A stretch of 64,000 bases of DNA, taken from contig NZ_JABWGN010000008.1 of the NCBI RefSeq assembly GCF_013363975.1, positions 434,001-498,000 of the forward strand, given 5' to 3'. Both the position numbers and the translations under genes were made by a program. The stretch is from Nonomuraea montanisoli (lineage in GTDB: Bacteria > Actinomycetota > Actinomycetes > Streptosporangiales > Streptosporangiaceae). Below the pieces are notes generated by a model. It had not been told where the DNA came from, did no database searches, and saw only the letters and a program-made list of their open reading frames with translations. Shown piece after piece: positions 41,202 to 49,770 of this stretch (position 1 is the stretch's first letter; the number at the start of each line of letters is the position of its first letter).

Positions 41202-41684
41202 CTACCCGTGCGCCAGGATGTCGGCCACCTCGGCGGTGCTGTCCGCGCCGCCCACGACCACCACGATGTCGTTGGCCGCGAGGCCGAAGTCGGGGCCGGG
41301 GCTGGTGACGACCTGCGGCCCGCGCACCACGGCGACGACGGACGCGCCGGTGCGGGTGCGCACGCGGGCGTCGCCCATGGGCCGCCCGGCGTACGGAGAG
41401 GTGGACGGCACGGGGAGCTGGACGCTGACCAGGCCCTCGACCTGCTGGTGGAGCTGGTTGAGCCGCTGCACGATGCGGGGCGCGCCGAGCAGCTCGACCA
41501 GCGCCTCGGCCTCCTCGTCGTTCAGCTTGACCGTCTCGCAGGCGCGGTCCGGGTCGCCCTTGTCGTAGATCACGAGGTCGCGGCGGCCGGTGCGGTGGGA
41601 GATCACCGCCACGCGTCTGCCGCTCTGCGTCGTGAACTCGTGCCGCAGTCCGATGCCCGGCAGCGCCGTCTGCTCGACCTCCAC
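41202..41684 (-). CDS. TrkA C-terminal domain regulatory protein (KhtT-like)
   Basis: A 160-residue cytoplasmic protein. The C-terminal half (about 80-160; VSVQLPVPSTSPYAGRPMG, then GASVVAVVRG and GLAANDIVVVVGG) is a TrkA_C/RCK-C ligand-binding domain, and the N-terminal half resembles KhtT. Such proteins gate the partner antiporter in response to a ligand or pH. The GTG at 41684 has a GGGGAG site six bases upstream. Confidence 0.87.
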   Translation of the reverse strand: MEVEQTALPGIGLRHEFTTQSGRRVAVISHRTGRRDLVIYDKGDPDRACETVKLNDEEAEALVELLGAPRIVQRLNQLHQQVEGLVSVQLPVPSTSPYAGRPMGDARVRTRTGASVVAVVRGPQVVTSPGPDFGLAANDIVVVVGGADSTAEVADILAHG

Positions 41685-41772
41685 CCGTCTCCCCGCTCGT
41701 GTGATCCGCTGATGACACGGAGACCGTACCATTTAGCGGCTTCCGTCCCAGTTGTGCGAAATGAGGTGAGCG

Positions 41773-42948
41773 TCAGAGGAGGGCGAGCGCCTGGCGGGCG
41801 ATCTCCCACTCCTCGTCGGTGGGGACGACGAGCACCGCCGTCGCGGACCCGTCCGCCGACACGAACCGCTCCCCGGAGGCGTCCGCGGCGTTGCGCGCCT
41901 CGTCCAGGGCCAGGCCGAAGCGGTCCATCCCGGCCAGCGCCCCGGCCCGGGTGGCGGCGTCGTGCTCGCCGACGCCGCCGGTGAACACGACCGCGTCCAC
42001 CCGGCCGAGCAGCGCGCAGTAGGCGCCGACGTACTTGCGGATCCGCCGCGTGTAGACCTCCAGCGCCAGGCGCGCCCGCCCGTCGCCGCCGGCGGCGCGC
42101 CGGCGCACCTCCCGCATGTCGCCGGACCCGGCCAGCGCGAGCAGGCCGGCCTCCCGGCTCAGCGCCCGCTCGGCCTCCTCGACGTCCAGCCCGCGCGCCC
42201 GCTTCAGGTAACCCAGCAGCGCGGGGTCCACGTCGCCGGAGCGGGTGCCCATGACCAGGCCCTCCAGCGGCGAAAGCCCCATCGAGGTGTCCACGCTGCG
42301 GCCGCCCTCGATCGCGGTGGCGCTCGCGCCGTTGCCGAGGTGCAGCACGATCAGGTTCGTCTCCTCCGGGGTACGGCCCAGCAGCTCGGCCGCCCGCCGC
42401 GACACGTACGCGCACGACGTCCCGTGGAAGCCGAACCGCCGCACCCCCCACTCCCGGGGCACCGCGTACGTGTACGCCTCCGGCGGCAGCGTCCGGTGGA
42501 AGGCCGTGTCGAACACGGCGACCTGCGGCACGCCCGGGAAGGCGTCGCGCGCCACCCGCACCCCGGCCAGGTTCACCGGGTTGTGCAGCGGGGCGAGCGG
42601 CGCCAGCTCCTCGATGGCGGCGATCACGCCGTCGTCCACGAGCACGGCCTCCCGGAAGCGGGTCCCGCCGTGCACGACCCGGTGCCCGACCGCGACCGGT
42701 TCCAGCTCCGGGCCGGCCTTGTCGAACGCCTCCAGCACGGCCGCCAGGGCCTCCGCGTGCCCGGGGAACGCCCGCTCGCACGCGTACGGCCGGCCCCGCC
42801 CGGCGTCCGCCCGGTGCGTCAGCCGCCCCTCCTCCTCGCCGATCCGCTCGACCAGCCCCCGGGCCGCGCGCTCGCGGGAGCCGACGTCGATCAGCTCGTA
42901 CTTGATGGAGGAGGAGCCGGTGTTCAGGACGAGGATCCGTGCGGCCAT
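41773..42948 (-). CDS. ackA: Acetate kinase
   Basis: A 391-residue ASKHA-fold kinase that interconverts acetyl phosphate and acetate with ATP. Signatures are LVLNTGSSSIKYELID at the N terminus, GHRVVHGG, FDTAFH, RRFGFHGTSCAYVS and VLHLGNGAS. The ATG at 42948 overlaps the end of the phosphoketolase gene by 25 bp, so translation is coupled. With phosphoketolase it makes ATP from acetyl phosphate. Confidence 0.95.
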   Translation of the reverse strand: MAARILVLNTGSSSIKYELIDVGSRERAARGLVERIGEEEGRLTHRADAGRGRPYACERAFPGHAEALAAVLEAFDKAGPELEPVAVGHRVVHGGTRFREAVLVDDGVIAAIEELAPLAPLHNPVNLAGVRVARDAFPGVPQVAVFDTAFHRTLPPEAYTYAVPREWGVRRFGFHGTSCAYVSRRAAELLGRTPEETNLIVLHLGNGASATAIEGGRSVDTSMGLSPLEGLVMGTRSGDVDPALLGYLKRARGLDVEEAERALSREAGLLALAGSGDMREVRRRAAGGDGRARLALEVYTRRIRKYVGAYCALLGRVDAVVFTGGVGEHDAATRAGALAGMDRFGLALDEARNAADASGERFVSADGSATAVLVVPTDEEWEIARQALALL

Positions 42949-45227
42949 GTCCACCCGCTGATCTCGGGAGCGTCCTCGCCGTGCTCGCGGGTGTGCGCGC
43001 GGGCCCGCAGCCGGGTGTCCGACATGCGCTGGCGCAGGTGCGCAGCGGTGGTGCCGAGACCGGGGACGCGGTCGATGACGTCCATGACGAGGTGGTAGCG
43101 GTCGATGTCGTTGAGCATCGCCATGTCGAACGGCGTCGTGGTGGTGCCCTCCTCCTTGTAGCCGCGCACGTGCAGGTTCGCGTGGTTGCTCCGCCGGTAG
43201 GTGAGCCGGTGGATGAGCTGCGGATAGCCGTGGAAGTTGAAGATCACCGGCTTGTCGGTGGTGAACAGGGCGTCGTACTCGGCGTCCGTCATGCCGTGCG
43301 GGTGCTCCGAGCGCGGCTGCAGCCGCATGAGGTCGACCACGTTGATCACGCGCACTTTCAGCTCCGGCAGGTGCTCGCGCAGCATCGCCGCCGCGGCCAG
43401 CGTCTCCAGCGTGGGCACGTCGCCCGCGCAGGCCAGCACCACGTCCGGCGCGGTGCCGTCGTCGGTGCTCGCCCACGGCAGGATGCCGAGCCCGCGCGTG
43501 CAGTGCGCGATCGCCTCGTCCATGGTGAACAGGTCGAGCACCGGCTGCTTGCCGGCGACGATGACGTTGACGTAGTCGCGCGAGCGCAGGCAGTGGTCGC
43601 CCACCGACAGCAGCGTGTTCGCGTCCGGCGGCAGGTAGACCCGCACCACGGACGGCTTCTTGTTGACCACCACGTCCAGGAAGCCCGGGTCCTGGTGGCT
43701 GAAGCCGTTGTGGTCCTGCCGCCACACGTGCGACGACAGCAGGTACGTCAGCGAGGCCACCGGCCGCCGCCACGGGATCTTCTTCGACGACTCCAGCCAC
43801 TTGGCGTGCTGGTTGAACATGGCGTCGATGATGTGGATGAACGCCTCGTAGCAGTTGAACAGCCCGTGCCGGCCGGTCAGCAGGTAGCCCTCCAGCCAGC
43901 CCTGGCACAGGTGCTCCGACAGGACCTCCATGACCCGGCCGCCGGGCGCCAGGTTCTCGTCCGTGGGCTTCAGCTCGGCGTTCCAGGCGCGGTCGGTGAC
44001 CTCGAAGACCTCCGACAGCCGGTTCGAGGCGGTCTCGTCCGGCCCCATCAGCCGGAACGTGCGCGGGTTGGCCGCGATCACGTCGCGCAGCAGCCCGCCG
44101 AGCACGCGGGTCGGCTCGCTGGTCGTGGCGGCCGGCGACTTGACCTCCACGGCGTGCTCGCGGAAGTCCGGCAGCCGCAGCGGCGCCAGCAGCTCGCCCC
44201 CGTTGGCGTGCGGGTTGGCGCTCATCCGGCGCGGCCCCTCGGGCACGGTCCGCCTGATCGCGGGCACCGGGCCGCCGTCCGGCGCGAACAGCTCCTCGGG
44301 CCGGTAGGAGCGCATCCACGCCTCGAGCTGCTCCAGCCGCTCCGGGTGGTTGCGCACGTCTCCGAGGGGCACCTGGTGGGCGCGCCACGTGCCCTCCACC
44401 GGCAGCCCGTCCACCTCCTTCGGCCCGGTCCAGCCCTTGGGGGTGCGCAGCACGATCATGGGCAGCCGGTCGGAGTCGCCCCCCTTGTACGCGGCGATCT
44501 CGTCGAACACCGTGTCCAGCGTCGCGGCCATCTCCTGGTGGTCCGGGCCCACCACGTGCGGCAGGTAGCCGTAGCCGCGCATGAGCTGGAGCAGGTCCGC
44601 CTCGGGGATCCGGGCCAGCACCGTCGGATTGGCGATCTTGTAGCCGTTGAGGTGCAGGATGGGCAGGACCGCGCCGTCATGGCGCCGGTCGAGCAGCTTG
44701 TTGGAGTGCCAGCTCGCCGCCAGCGGGCCGGTCTCCGCCTCGCCGTCGCCGACGACGCACGCGACGACCAGGTCCGGGTTGTCGAAGGCCGCGCCGAAGG
44801 CATGCGCCAGCGAATAGCCGAGCTCGCCGCCCTCGTGGATCGAGCCGGGCGTCTCCGGCGCCACGTGGCTCGGGATGCCGCCCGGGAAGGAGAACTGGCG
44901 GAACAGCCGCCGCATGCCCTCCTGGTCCTGGCCGATGTCCGGGTACCGCTCGGTGTAGGAGCCCTCCAGCCAGGCGTGCGCCACCGCCGCCGGCCCCCCG
45001 TGACCGGGCCCCGCGATGTAGATCATGTCCTGGTCGCGCTGCCGGATGACCCGGTTGAGGTGGGCGAAGCTGAAGTTCAGCCCCGGCGTGGTGCCCCAGT
45101 GGCCCAGCAGTCGCGGTTTGACGTGCTCGGGCCGGAGCGGCTCCGTCAGGAGAGGATTGTCGAGCAGATAGATCTGGCCGACCGACAGATAGTTCGCCGC
45201 CCGCCAGTATGCGTCGATATCGTCCAT
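42924..45227 (-). CDS. xfp: Phosphoketolase
   Basis: A 767-residue thiamine-diphosphate enzyme that cleaves xylulose 5-phosphate (and often fructose 6-phosphate) with phosphate to acetyl phosphate and a sugar phosphate. The whole length matches: AANYLSVGQIYLLDNPLL, HWGTTPGLNF, GPGHGGPA, a GDGEAETGPLA diphosphate loop near residue 156, and WRQDHNGFSHQDPG. The gene overlaps ackA by 25 bp. The start context is AAGGA about ten bases before the ATG. Fructose versus xylulose preference cannot be read from sequence. Confidence 0.95.
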   Translation of the reverse strand: MDDIDAYWRAANYLSVGQIYLLDNPLLTEPLRPEHVKPRLLGHWGTTPGLNFSFAHLNRVIRQRDQDMIYIAGPGHGGPAAVAHAWLEGSYTERYPDIGQDQEGMRRLFRQFSFPGGIPSHVAPETPGSIHEGGELGYSLAHAFGAAFDNPDLVVACVVGDGEAETGPLAASWHSNKLLDRRHDGAVLPILHLNGYKIANPTVLARIPEADLLQLMRGYGYLPHVVGPDHQEMAATLDTVFDEIAAYKGGDSDRLPMIVLRTPKGWTGPKEVDGLPVEGTWRAHQVPLGDVRNHPERLEQLEAWMRSYRPEELFAPDGGPVPAIRRTVPEGPRRMSANPHANGGELLAPLRLPDFREHAVEVKSPAATTSEPTRVLGGLLRDVIAANPRTFRLMGPDETASNRLSEVFEVTDRAWNAELKPTDENLAPGGRVMEVLSEHLCQGWLEGYLLTGRHGLFNCYEAFIHIIDAMFNQHAKWLESSKKIPWRRPVASLTYLLSSHVWRQDHNGFSHQDPGFLDVVVNKKPSVVRVYLPPDANTLLSVGDHCLRSRDYVNVIVAGKQPVLDLFTMDEAIAHCTRGLGILPWASTDDGTAPDVVLACAGDVPTLETLAAAAMLREHLPELKVRVINVVDLMRLQPRSEHPHGMTDAEYDALFTTDKPVIFNFHGYPQLIHRLTYRRSNHANLHVRGYKEEGTTTTPFDMAMLNDIDRYHLVMDVIDRVPGLGTTAAHLRQRMSDTRLRARAHTREHGEDAPEISGWTWPHGSSS

Positions 45228-45321
45228 CCCATGATGGTTCCTTCAGACCGACGGCTCACACGCGTTGATTAGAACGGCCCTCCTGTGGCAGGGGACCAGG
45301 CAACCGGCTGAGTGAGGCGTC

Positions 45322-45747
45322 ATGGACATCCGGTCATCGAGAACACAGGCGTTCGCCATGACATTCACCGAGGCGGACGTGGCGGGGGCACGCGGAGCCG
45401 TGGAACGGTTCGCGCTGGCCCACGGCCTGGCGGACGAGCGCGCCGTCGATCTCGTGCTCGCCGTCAACGAGGCGGTCGTCAACGCGATCGCCTACGCCGA
45501 CGGAAGGGGGGTGCTACGACTGTGGAGGGACGGCGACAGCGTGATGTGCGAGATCCGTGACTACGGGAGCGGGATCTCCGGGCGCACGCTGGACAAGGAG
45601 GACCCGCCGCCCATGACCTCGGCGGGCGGTTGGGGCATTTGGCTCATCAGGCGCCTGGCCGATAAGGTCGCCATCACGACCGGCCCGGACGGCACCGCCG
45701 TGCGCATCGCGATGTCGCTGCCCGGCCGGGAGCGCGAGGCGACCTGA
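45322..45747 (+). CDS. ATP-binding anti-sigma-factor-like protein (HATPase_c, first copy)
   Basis: A 141-residue protein of the GHKL/HATPase_c fold without kinase or receiver domains, as in RsbW-type anti-sigma factors. The N-box is NEAVVNAIAY, and G1/G2 are GSGISG and GWGIWLIRRLAD. A GAGTGAGG site precedes the ATG at 45322; an internal ATG at 45358 is possible. A paralogue follows 45 bp downstream. No sigma factor or anti-anti-sigma gene is adjacent, so its partner is unknown. Confidence 0.85.
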   Translation: MDIRSSRTQAFAMTFTEADVAGARGAVERFALAHGLADERAVDLVLAVNEAVVNAIAYADGRGVLRLWRDGDSVMCEIRDYGSGISGRTLDKEDPPPMTSAGGWGIWLIRRLADKVAITTGPDGTAVRIAMSLPGREREAT

Positions 45748-45792
45748 CGGCGCAGCCCATCCACGCAGGCCAACCACCCAGGCAGGCGACCC

Positions 45793-46209
45793 GTGAACTC
45801 CGATCGCGGCCCGGCGGACACTCCTCCGCTGCTCGACACCTTCTTCGAGAAGGACACCCTTTCCGGCACGCGCGCCGACGCGCAGCGCCTGTCGGAGGCC
45901 AACGGGCTCGAGTCCACCCGGCTCCTCGACTTCGTCATGGCGGTCAACGAGTGCCTGGTCAACGTCGTCGCCCACGCGGGCGGACGCGGCCGGCTGCGCC
46001 TGTGGCACGACGGCGACCGGCTGCTGTGCGAGATCCGCGACTTCGGCCCCGGCATCCCGGCGTCCTTCCTGGAGGAGACCGACCTGCCCGCCCCCTCGCA
46101 GGTGGGCGGGCGCGGCATCTGGCTGATCCGCCGCCTGACCGACGGCGCCGCCTTCGCCACCGGTCCGGGCGGAACGACCGTTCACATGGTGATGAAGACC
46201 ACACGATAG
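45793..46209 (+). CDS. ATP-binding anti-sigma-factor-like protein (HATPase_c, second copy)
   Basis: A 138-residue paralogue of the preceding protein, with N-box NECLVNVVAHA, GPGIPASF and GGRGIWLIRRLTD. Both share the length, domain and GIWLIRRL motif, so they arose by tandem duplication. Start GTG at 45793; its ribosome site is weak. The stop lies ten bases before the dehydratase ATG, so it may be co-transcribed with sugar genes. Confidence 0.85.
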   Translation: MNSDRGPADTPPLLDTFFEKDTLSGTRADAQRLSEANGLESTRLLDFVMAVNECLVNVVAHAGGRGRLRLWHDGDRLLCEIRDFGPGIPASFLEETDLPAPSQVGGRGIWLIRRLTDGAAFATGPGGTTVHMVMKTTR

Positions 46210-46219
46210 GCTGCGCCCC

Positions 46220-47926
46220 ATGGGGCTCCGTAGCGCGCGGTGGTACTCCGGCGACGACCGGAACTCCTACATCCACCGCGCCTGGATGCGCCGCGGACTG
46301 CCCGCGTCGGCCTTCGGCGGCGACCGGCCGCACATCGCGATCGCCAACACCGCCTCCGACCTCACCCCCTGCAACGCCCACCTGAACGAGGTGGCCGAGA
46401 GCGTGCAGCACGGCGTGTGGGCCGCGGGCGGCGTCCCGCTCGACCTGCCCGTCGTCTCCCTCGGCGAGACCAACCTCCGGCCCACCGCCATGCTGTGGCG
46501 CAACCTCGCCGCCATGGCCACCGAGGAGATGCTGCGCGCCAACCCGATCGACGGCGTGGTGCTGCTCGGCGGGTGCGACAAGACGATCCCCTCGCTGCTC
46601 ATGGCCGCGGCCTCCGTCGACCTGCCCGCGCTCGTCGTGCCCGGCGGCCCCATGCTGACCGGCCACTACCGCGGCGTGCCGCTCGGCTGCGGCACCGACG
46701 TGTGGCGGCTCAGCGAGGAGGTGCGCGCCGGCACCCTGTCGCGCGAGGCGTTCCTGCGCTCGGAGTCGTCGATGGTGCGCAGCCGCGGCCACTGCAACAC
46801 CATGGGCACCGCCTCCACCATGGCCTGCGTGGCCGAGGCGCTCGGCATGACCATCCCCGGCACCGCCGGCACCCCCGCCCCCGACAGCATGCTGCTCGAA
46901 CGCTCCCACGCCGCGGGCGAGCTGGCCGTCGAGCTCGTACGGCGGGAGCGCCGCCCCAGCCAGGTGATGACCCGCGGCTCGTTCCTCAACGCGATCGTCA
47001 CCCTCGCCGCGATCGGCGGCTCCACCAACGCCGTCATCCATCTGCTGGCCATCGCCGGCCGCCTCGGCGTGCCGCTCGACCTCGACGACTTCGACCGCAC
47101 CGGCGCCGGAGTCCCGCTGCTCGCCGACCTGCAGCCGGCCGGCCGCCACCTCATGGACGACCTGTACCGCGCGGGCGGGCTGCTGGCCCTGCTGCGCGAG
47201 GTCGAGGACCTGCTCGACCCGCGTCCCGTCACCGTCACCGGCCGGCCGCTCACCGCCTACCTCGCCGAGGCCGAGATCTGGGACGAGACCGTCATCCGGC
47301 GGCGCGCCGAGCCGCTGCTGCCCGACGCGGGCATCGCGGTCCTGCGCGGCAACCTCGCCCCCGGCGGCGCCGTGATCAAGCCCGCCGCCGCCTCGCCCGG
47401 GCTGCTGCGCCACCGCGGCCGGGCCGTCGTCTTCGACAGCGTCGAGGACCTGCACGCCCGGCTCGACGCGCCCGGCCTCGACGTGGACGAGACCTCCGTC
47501 CTCGTGCTGCGCGGCTGCGGCCCCAAGGGCTACCCCGGCATGCCCGAGGTCGGCAACCTGCCGCTGCCCGCCAAGCTGCTCGCCAAGGGCGTGCGCGACA
47601 TGGTGCGCGTCAGCGACGCCCGCATGAGCGGCACCGCCTACGGCACCGTCGTCCTGCACACCTCGCCCGAGGCCGCCGCCGGCGGGCCGCTGGCGCGGGT
47701 CCGCACCGGCGACCCGATCGTGCTCGACGTGGCCGCCCGCCGCCTCGACGTCGACCTGCCCGACGGCGAGCTGGCCGCCCGCGACCCCGTCACGACCGGC
47801 CACGCCCGGCCCGTACGCGGCTGGGAACGCCTCTACGTCGACCACGTCACCCAGGCCGACCGGGGCGCCGACCTCGACTTCCTCATCGGCTCCGGCGGCG
47901 ACGCGGTGGGCCGCGACTCCCACTGA
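46220..47926 (+). CDS. IlvD/Edd family dehydratase
   Basis: A 568-residue iron-sulfur dehydratase of the dihydroxy-acid/sugar-acid dehydratase family. The cluster cysteines are in PCNAH, GGCDKT and RGHCNTMGTAST; later motifs are GSTNAVIHLLAIAGR, GNLAPGGAVIKP and SDARMSGTAYGTV. IlvD (valine/isoleucine), Edd (6-phosphogluconate) and pentonate/arabonate dehydratases share this core. The divergent HTSPEAAAGGPLA end and the sugar-gene neighbours favour a sugar-acid role, but the choice is inference. Confidence 0.88.
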   Translation: MGLRSARWYSGDDRNSYIHRAWMRRGLPASAFGGDRPHIAIANTASDLTPCNAHLNEVAESVQHGVWAAGGVPLDLPVVSLGETNLRPTAMLWRNLAAMATEEMLRANPIDGVVLLGGCDKTIPSLLMAAASVDLPALVVPGGPMLTGHYRGVPLGCGTDVWRLSEEVRAGTLSREAFLRSESSMVRSRGHCNTMGTASTMACVAEALGMTIPGTAGTPAPDSMLLERSHAAGELAVELVRRERRPSQVMTRGSFLNAIVTLAAIGGSTNAVIHLLAIAGRLGVPLDLDDFDRTGAGVPLLADLQPAGRHLMDDLYRAGGLLALLREVEDLLDPRPVTVTGRPLTAYLAEAEIWDETVIRRRAEPLLPDAGIAVLRGNLAPGGAVIKPAAASPGLLRHRGRAVVFDSVEDLHARLDAPGLDVDETSVLVLRGCGPKGYPGMPEVGNLPLPAKLLAKGVRDMVRVSDARMSGTAYGTVVLHTSPEAAAGGPLARVRTGDPIVLDVAARRLDVDLPDGELAARDPVTTGHARPVRGWERLYVDHVTQADRGADLDFLIGSGGDAVGRDSH

Positions 47927-48062
47927 CCCCGTCCCCTCTCCCCGCGGCAAAGAGTGGCCTGCGCCATGCGCGGAATCCGTCCCCCGGGGTACGGGGTTAC
48001 GGAACCATGTGAACCGTGTGATCGGATTGACGGCACCCTTGAACGATGACGCAGGAGGACAA

Positions 48063-49694
48063 GTGAGCGGCGACATCACCCGCAGCCAGGAGTGGGCGGC
48101 GCTGGGCAAGCACCACGAGGAGCTGGCCGGCAGGCACCTGCGCGAGCTGTTCGCGGAGGATCCGGGGCGCGCGGAGCGGATGACGCTGACCGCCGGCGAC
48201 CTGTTCCTCGACTACGCCAAGCACCGCGCCACCGGCGAGACGATCGACCTGCTCGTGGCGCTGGCCGAGCGGGCCGGGCTGCGCGAGCGGATCGACGCCA
48301 TGTTCTCCGGCGAGCACATCAACGTCAGCGAGGACCGCGCCGTCCTGCACACGGCGCTGCGCCTGCCGCCCGGCGCCGACCTGACCGTCGACGGGCAGGA
48401 CGTGGCCGGCGACGTCCACGCCGTGCTCGACAAGATGAGCGCCTTCGCCGAGCGGGTCCGCTCCCAGCAGTGGCGCGGCGCCACCGGGCAGCCCATCGCC
48501 ACCGTCGTCAACATCGGCATCGGCGGCTCCGACCTCGGCCCCGCCATGGCCTACGAGGCGCTGCGCGACTACGCCGACGCCGGCATCGAGGCCCGGTTCG
48601 TCTCCAACATCGACCCGGCCGACATCACCGGCACCCTGGCCGGCCTCGACCCGGCCACCACGCTCGTCGTGGTCAGCTCCAAGACGTTCACCACGCTGGA
48701 GACGCTCACCAACGCCAAGGTGGCCCGGCAGTGGCTGGTCGGCGCGCTCGGCGAGGAGGCCGTGGCCAAGCACTTCGTGGCCGTCTCCACCAACGCCGCC
48801 AAGGTCGCCGAGTTCGGCATCGACACCGACAACATGTTCGGCTTCTGGGACTGGGTCGGCGGCCGCTACTCCTACGACGGCGCCATCGGCCTCTCCCTCA
48901 TGATCGCCATCGGGCCGGAGCGGTTCCGCGAGATGCTGGCCGGCTTCCACGCGATCGACGAGCACTTCCGCACCGCCCCGCTGGACGCCAACATGCCGGT
49001 CCTGATGGGCCTGCTCGGGGTGTGGTACACCGACTTCTTCGACGCCGAGACCCACGCCGTCCTGCCCTACAGCCAGCGCCTGCACCGCTTCCCCGCCTAC
49101 CTCCAGCAGCTCACCATGGAGTCCAACGGCAAGTCGGTGCGCGCCGACGGCGAGCCGGTCACCACCGACACCGGCGAGATCTTCTGGGGCGAGCCCGGCA
49201 CCAACGGCCAGCACGCCTTCTACCAGCTCCTCCACCAGGGCACGCGCCTCGTCCCCGCCGACTTCATCGGCTTCGCCGAGCCGTACGAGGACCGCGAGGG
49301 CATGCACGACCTGCTGTCGGCCAACCTGTTCGCGCAGAGCTCCGCGCTGGCGTTCGGCAAGACCGCCGGGGAGATCGCCGCCGAGGGCACGCCGGCGCAC
49401 ATCGCGCCGCACAAGGTGATGCCCGGCAACCGGCCCAGCTCCACCATCCTCGCGCCCAAGCTCACCCCGTCCACGCTGGGGCAGCTCGTCGCCCTGTACG
49501 AGCACATCGTGTTCGTCGAGGGCACGATCTGGGGGATCGACTCCTTCGACCAGTGGGGCGTGGAGCTGGGCAAGAAGATGGCGCTCGACCTCGCGCCCGC
49601 CCTCACCGGCGAGCAGCCGCCGAGCGACCTCCCGGACCCGTCCACGGCCACGCTCGTCCGCCGCTACCGCGAGCTGCGCGGCCGGCGCGCCTGA
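48063..49694 (+). CDS. pgi: Glucose-6-phosphate isomerase
   Basis: A 543-residue enzyme that interconverts glucose 6-phosphate and fructose 6-phosphate. Signatures are NIGIGGSDLGP, SKTFTTLET, TMESNGKSV and GTIWGIDSFDQWGVELGK. I choose the GTG at 48063, which follows an AGGAGG site four bases before it; an ATG at 48045 and earlier codons are alternatives. It links the alpha-galactosidase and dehydratase genes to glycolysis and the phosphoketolase path. Confidence 0.94.
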   Translation: MSGDITRSQEWAALGKHHEELAGRHLRELFAEDPGRAERMTLTAGDLFLDYAKHRATGETIDLLVALAERAGLRERIDAMFSGEHINVSEDRAVLHTALRLPPGADLTVDGQDVAGDVHAVLDKMSAFAERVRSQQWRGATGQPIATVVNIGIGGSDLGPAMAYEALRDYADAGIEARFVSNIDPADITGTLAGLDPATTLVVVSSKTFTTLETLTNAKVARQWLVGALGEEAVAKHFVAVSTNAAKVAEFGIDTDNMFGFWDWVGGRYSYDGAIGLSLMIAIGPERFREMLAGFHAIDEHFRTAPLDANMPVLMGLLGVWYTDFFDAETHAVLPYSQRLHRFPAYLQQLTMESNGKSVRADGEPVTTDTGEIFWGEPGTNGQHAFYQLLHQGTRLVPADFIGFAEPYEDREGMHDLLSANLFAQSSALAFGKTAGEIAAEGTPAHIAPHKVMPGNRPSSTILAPKLTPSTLGQLVALYEHIVFVEGTIWGIDSFDQWGVELGKKMALDLAPALTGEQPPSDLPDPSTATLVRRYRELRGRRA

Positions 49695-49770
49695 CCCTCT
49701 CGGCGGCCCCGGCGGGTGGCGCCGCCGGCCCGATTGACGTGGCGTGCCGGGGCACCGGAGGATCTCTCCC

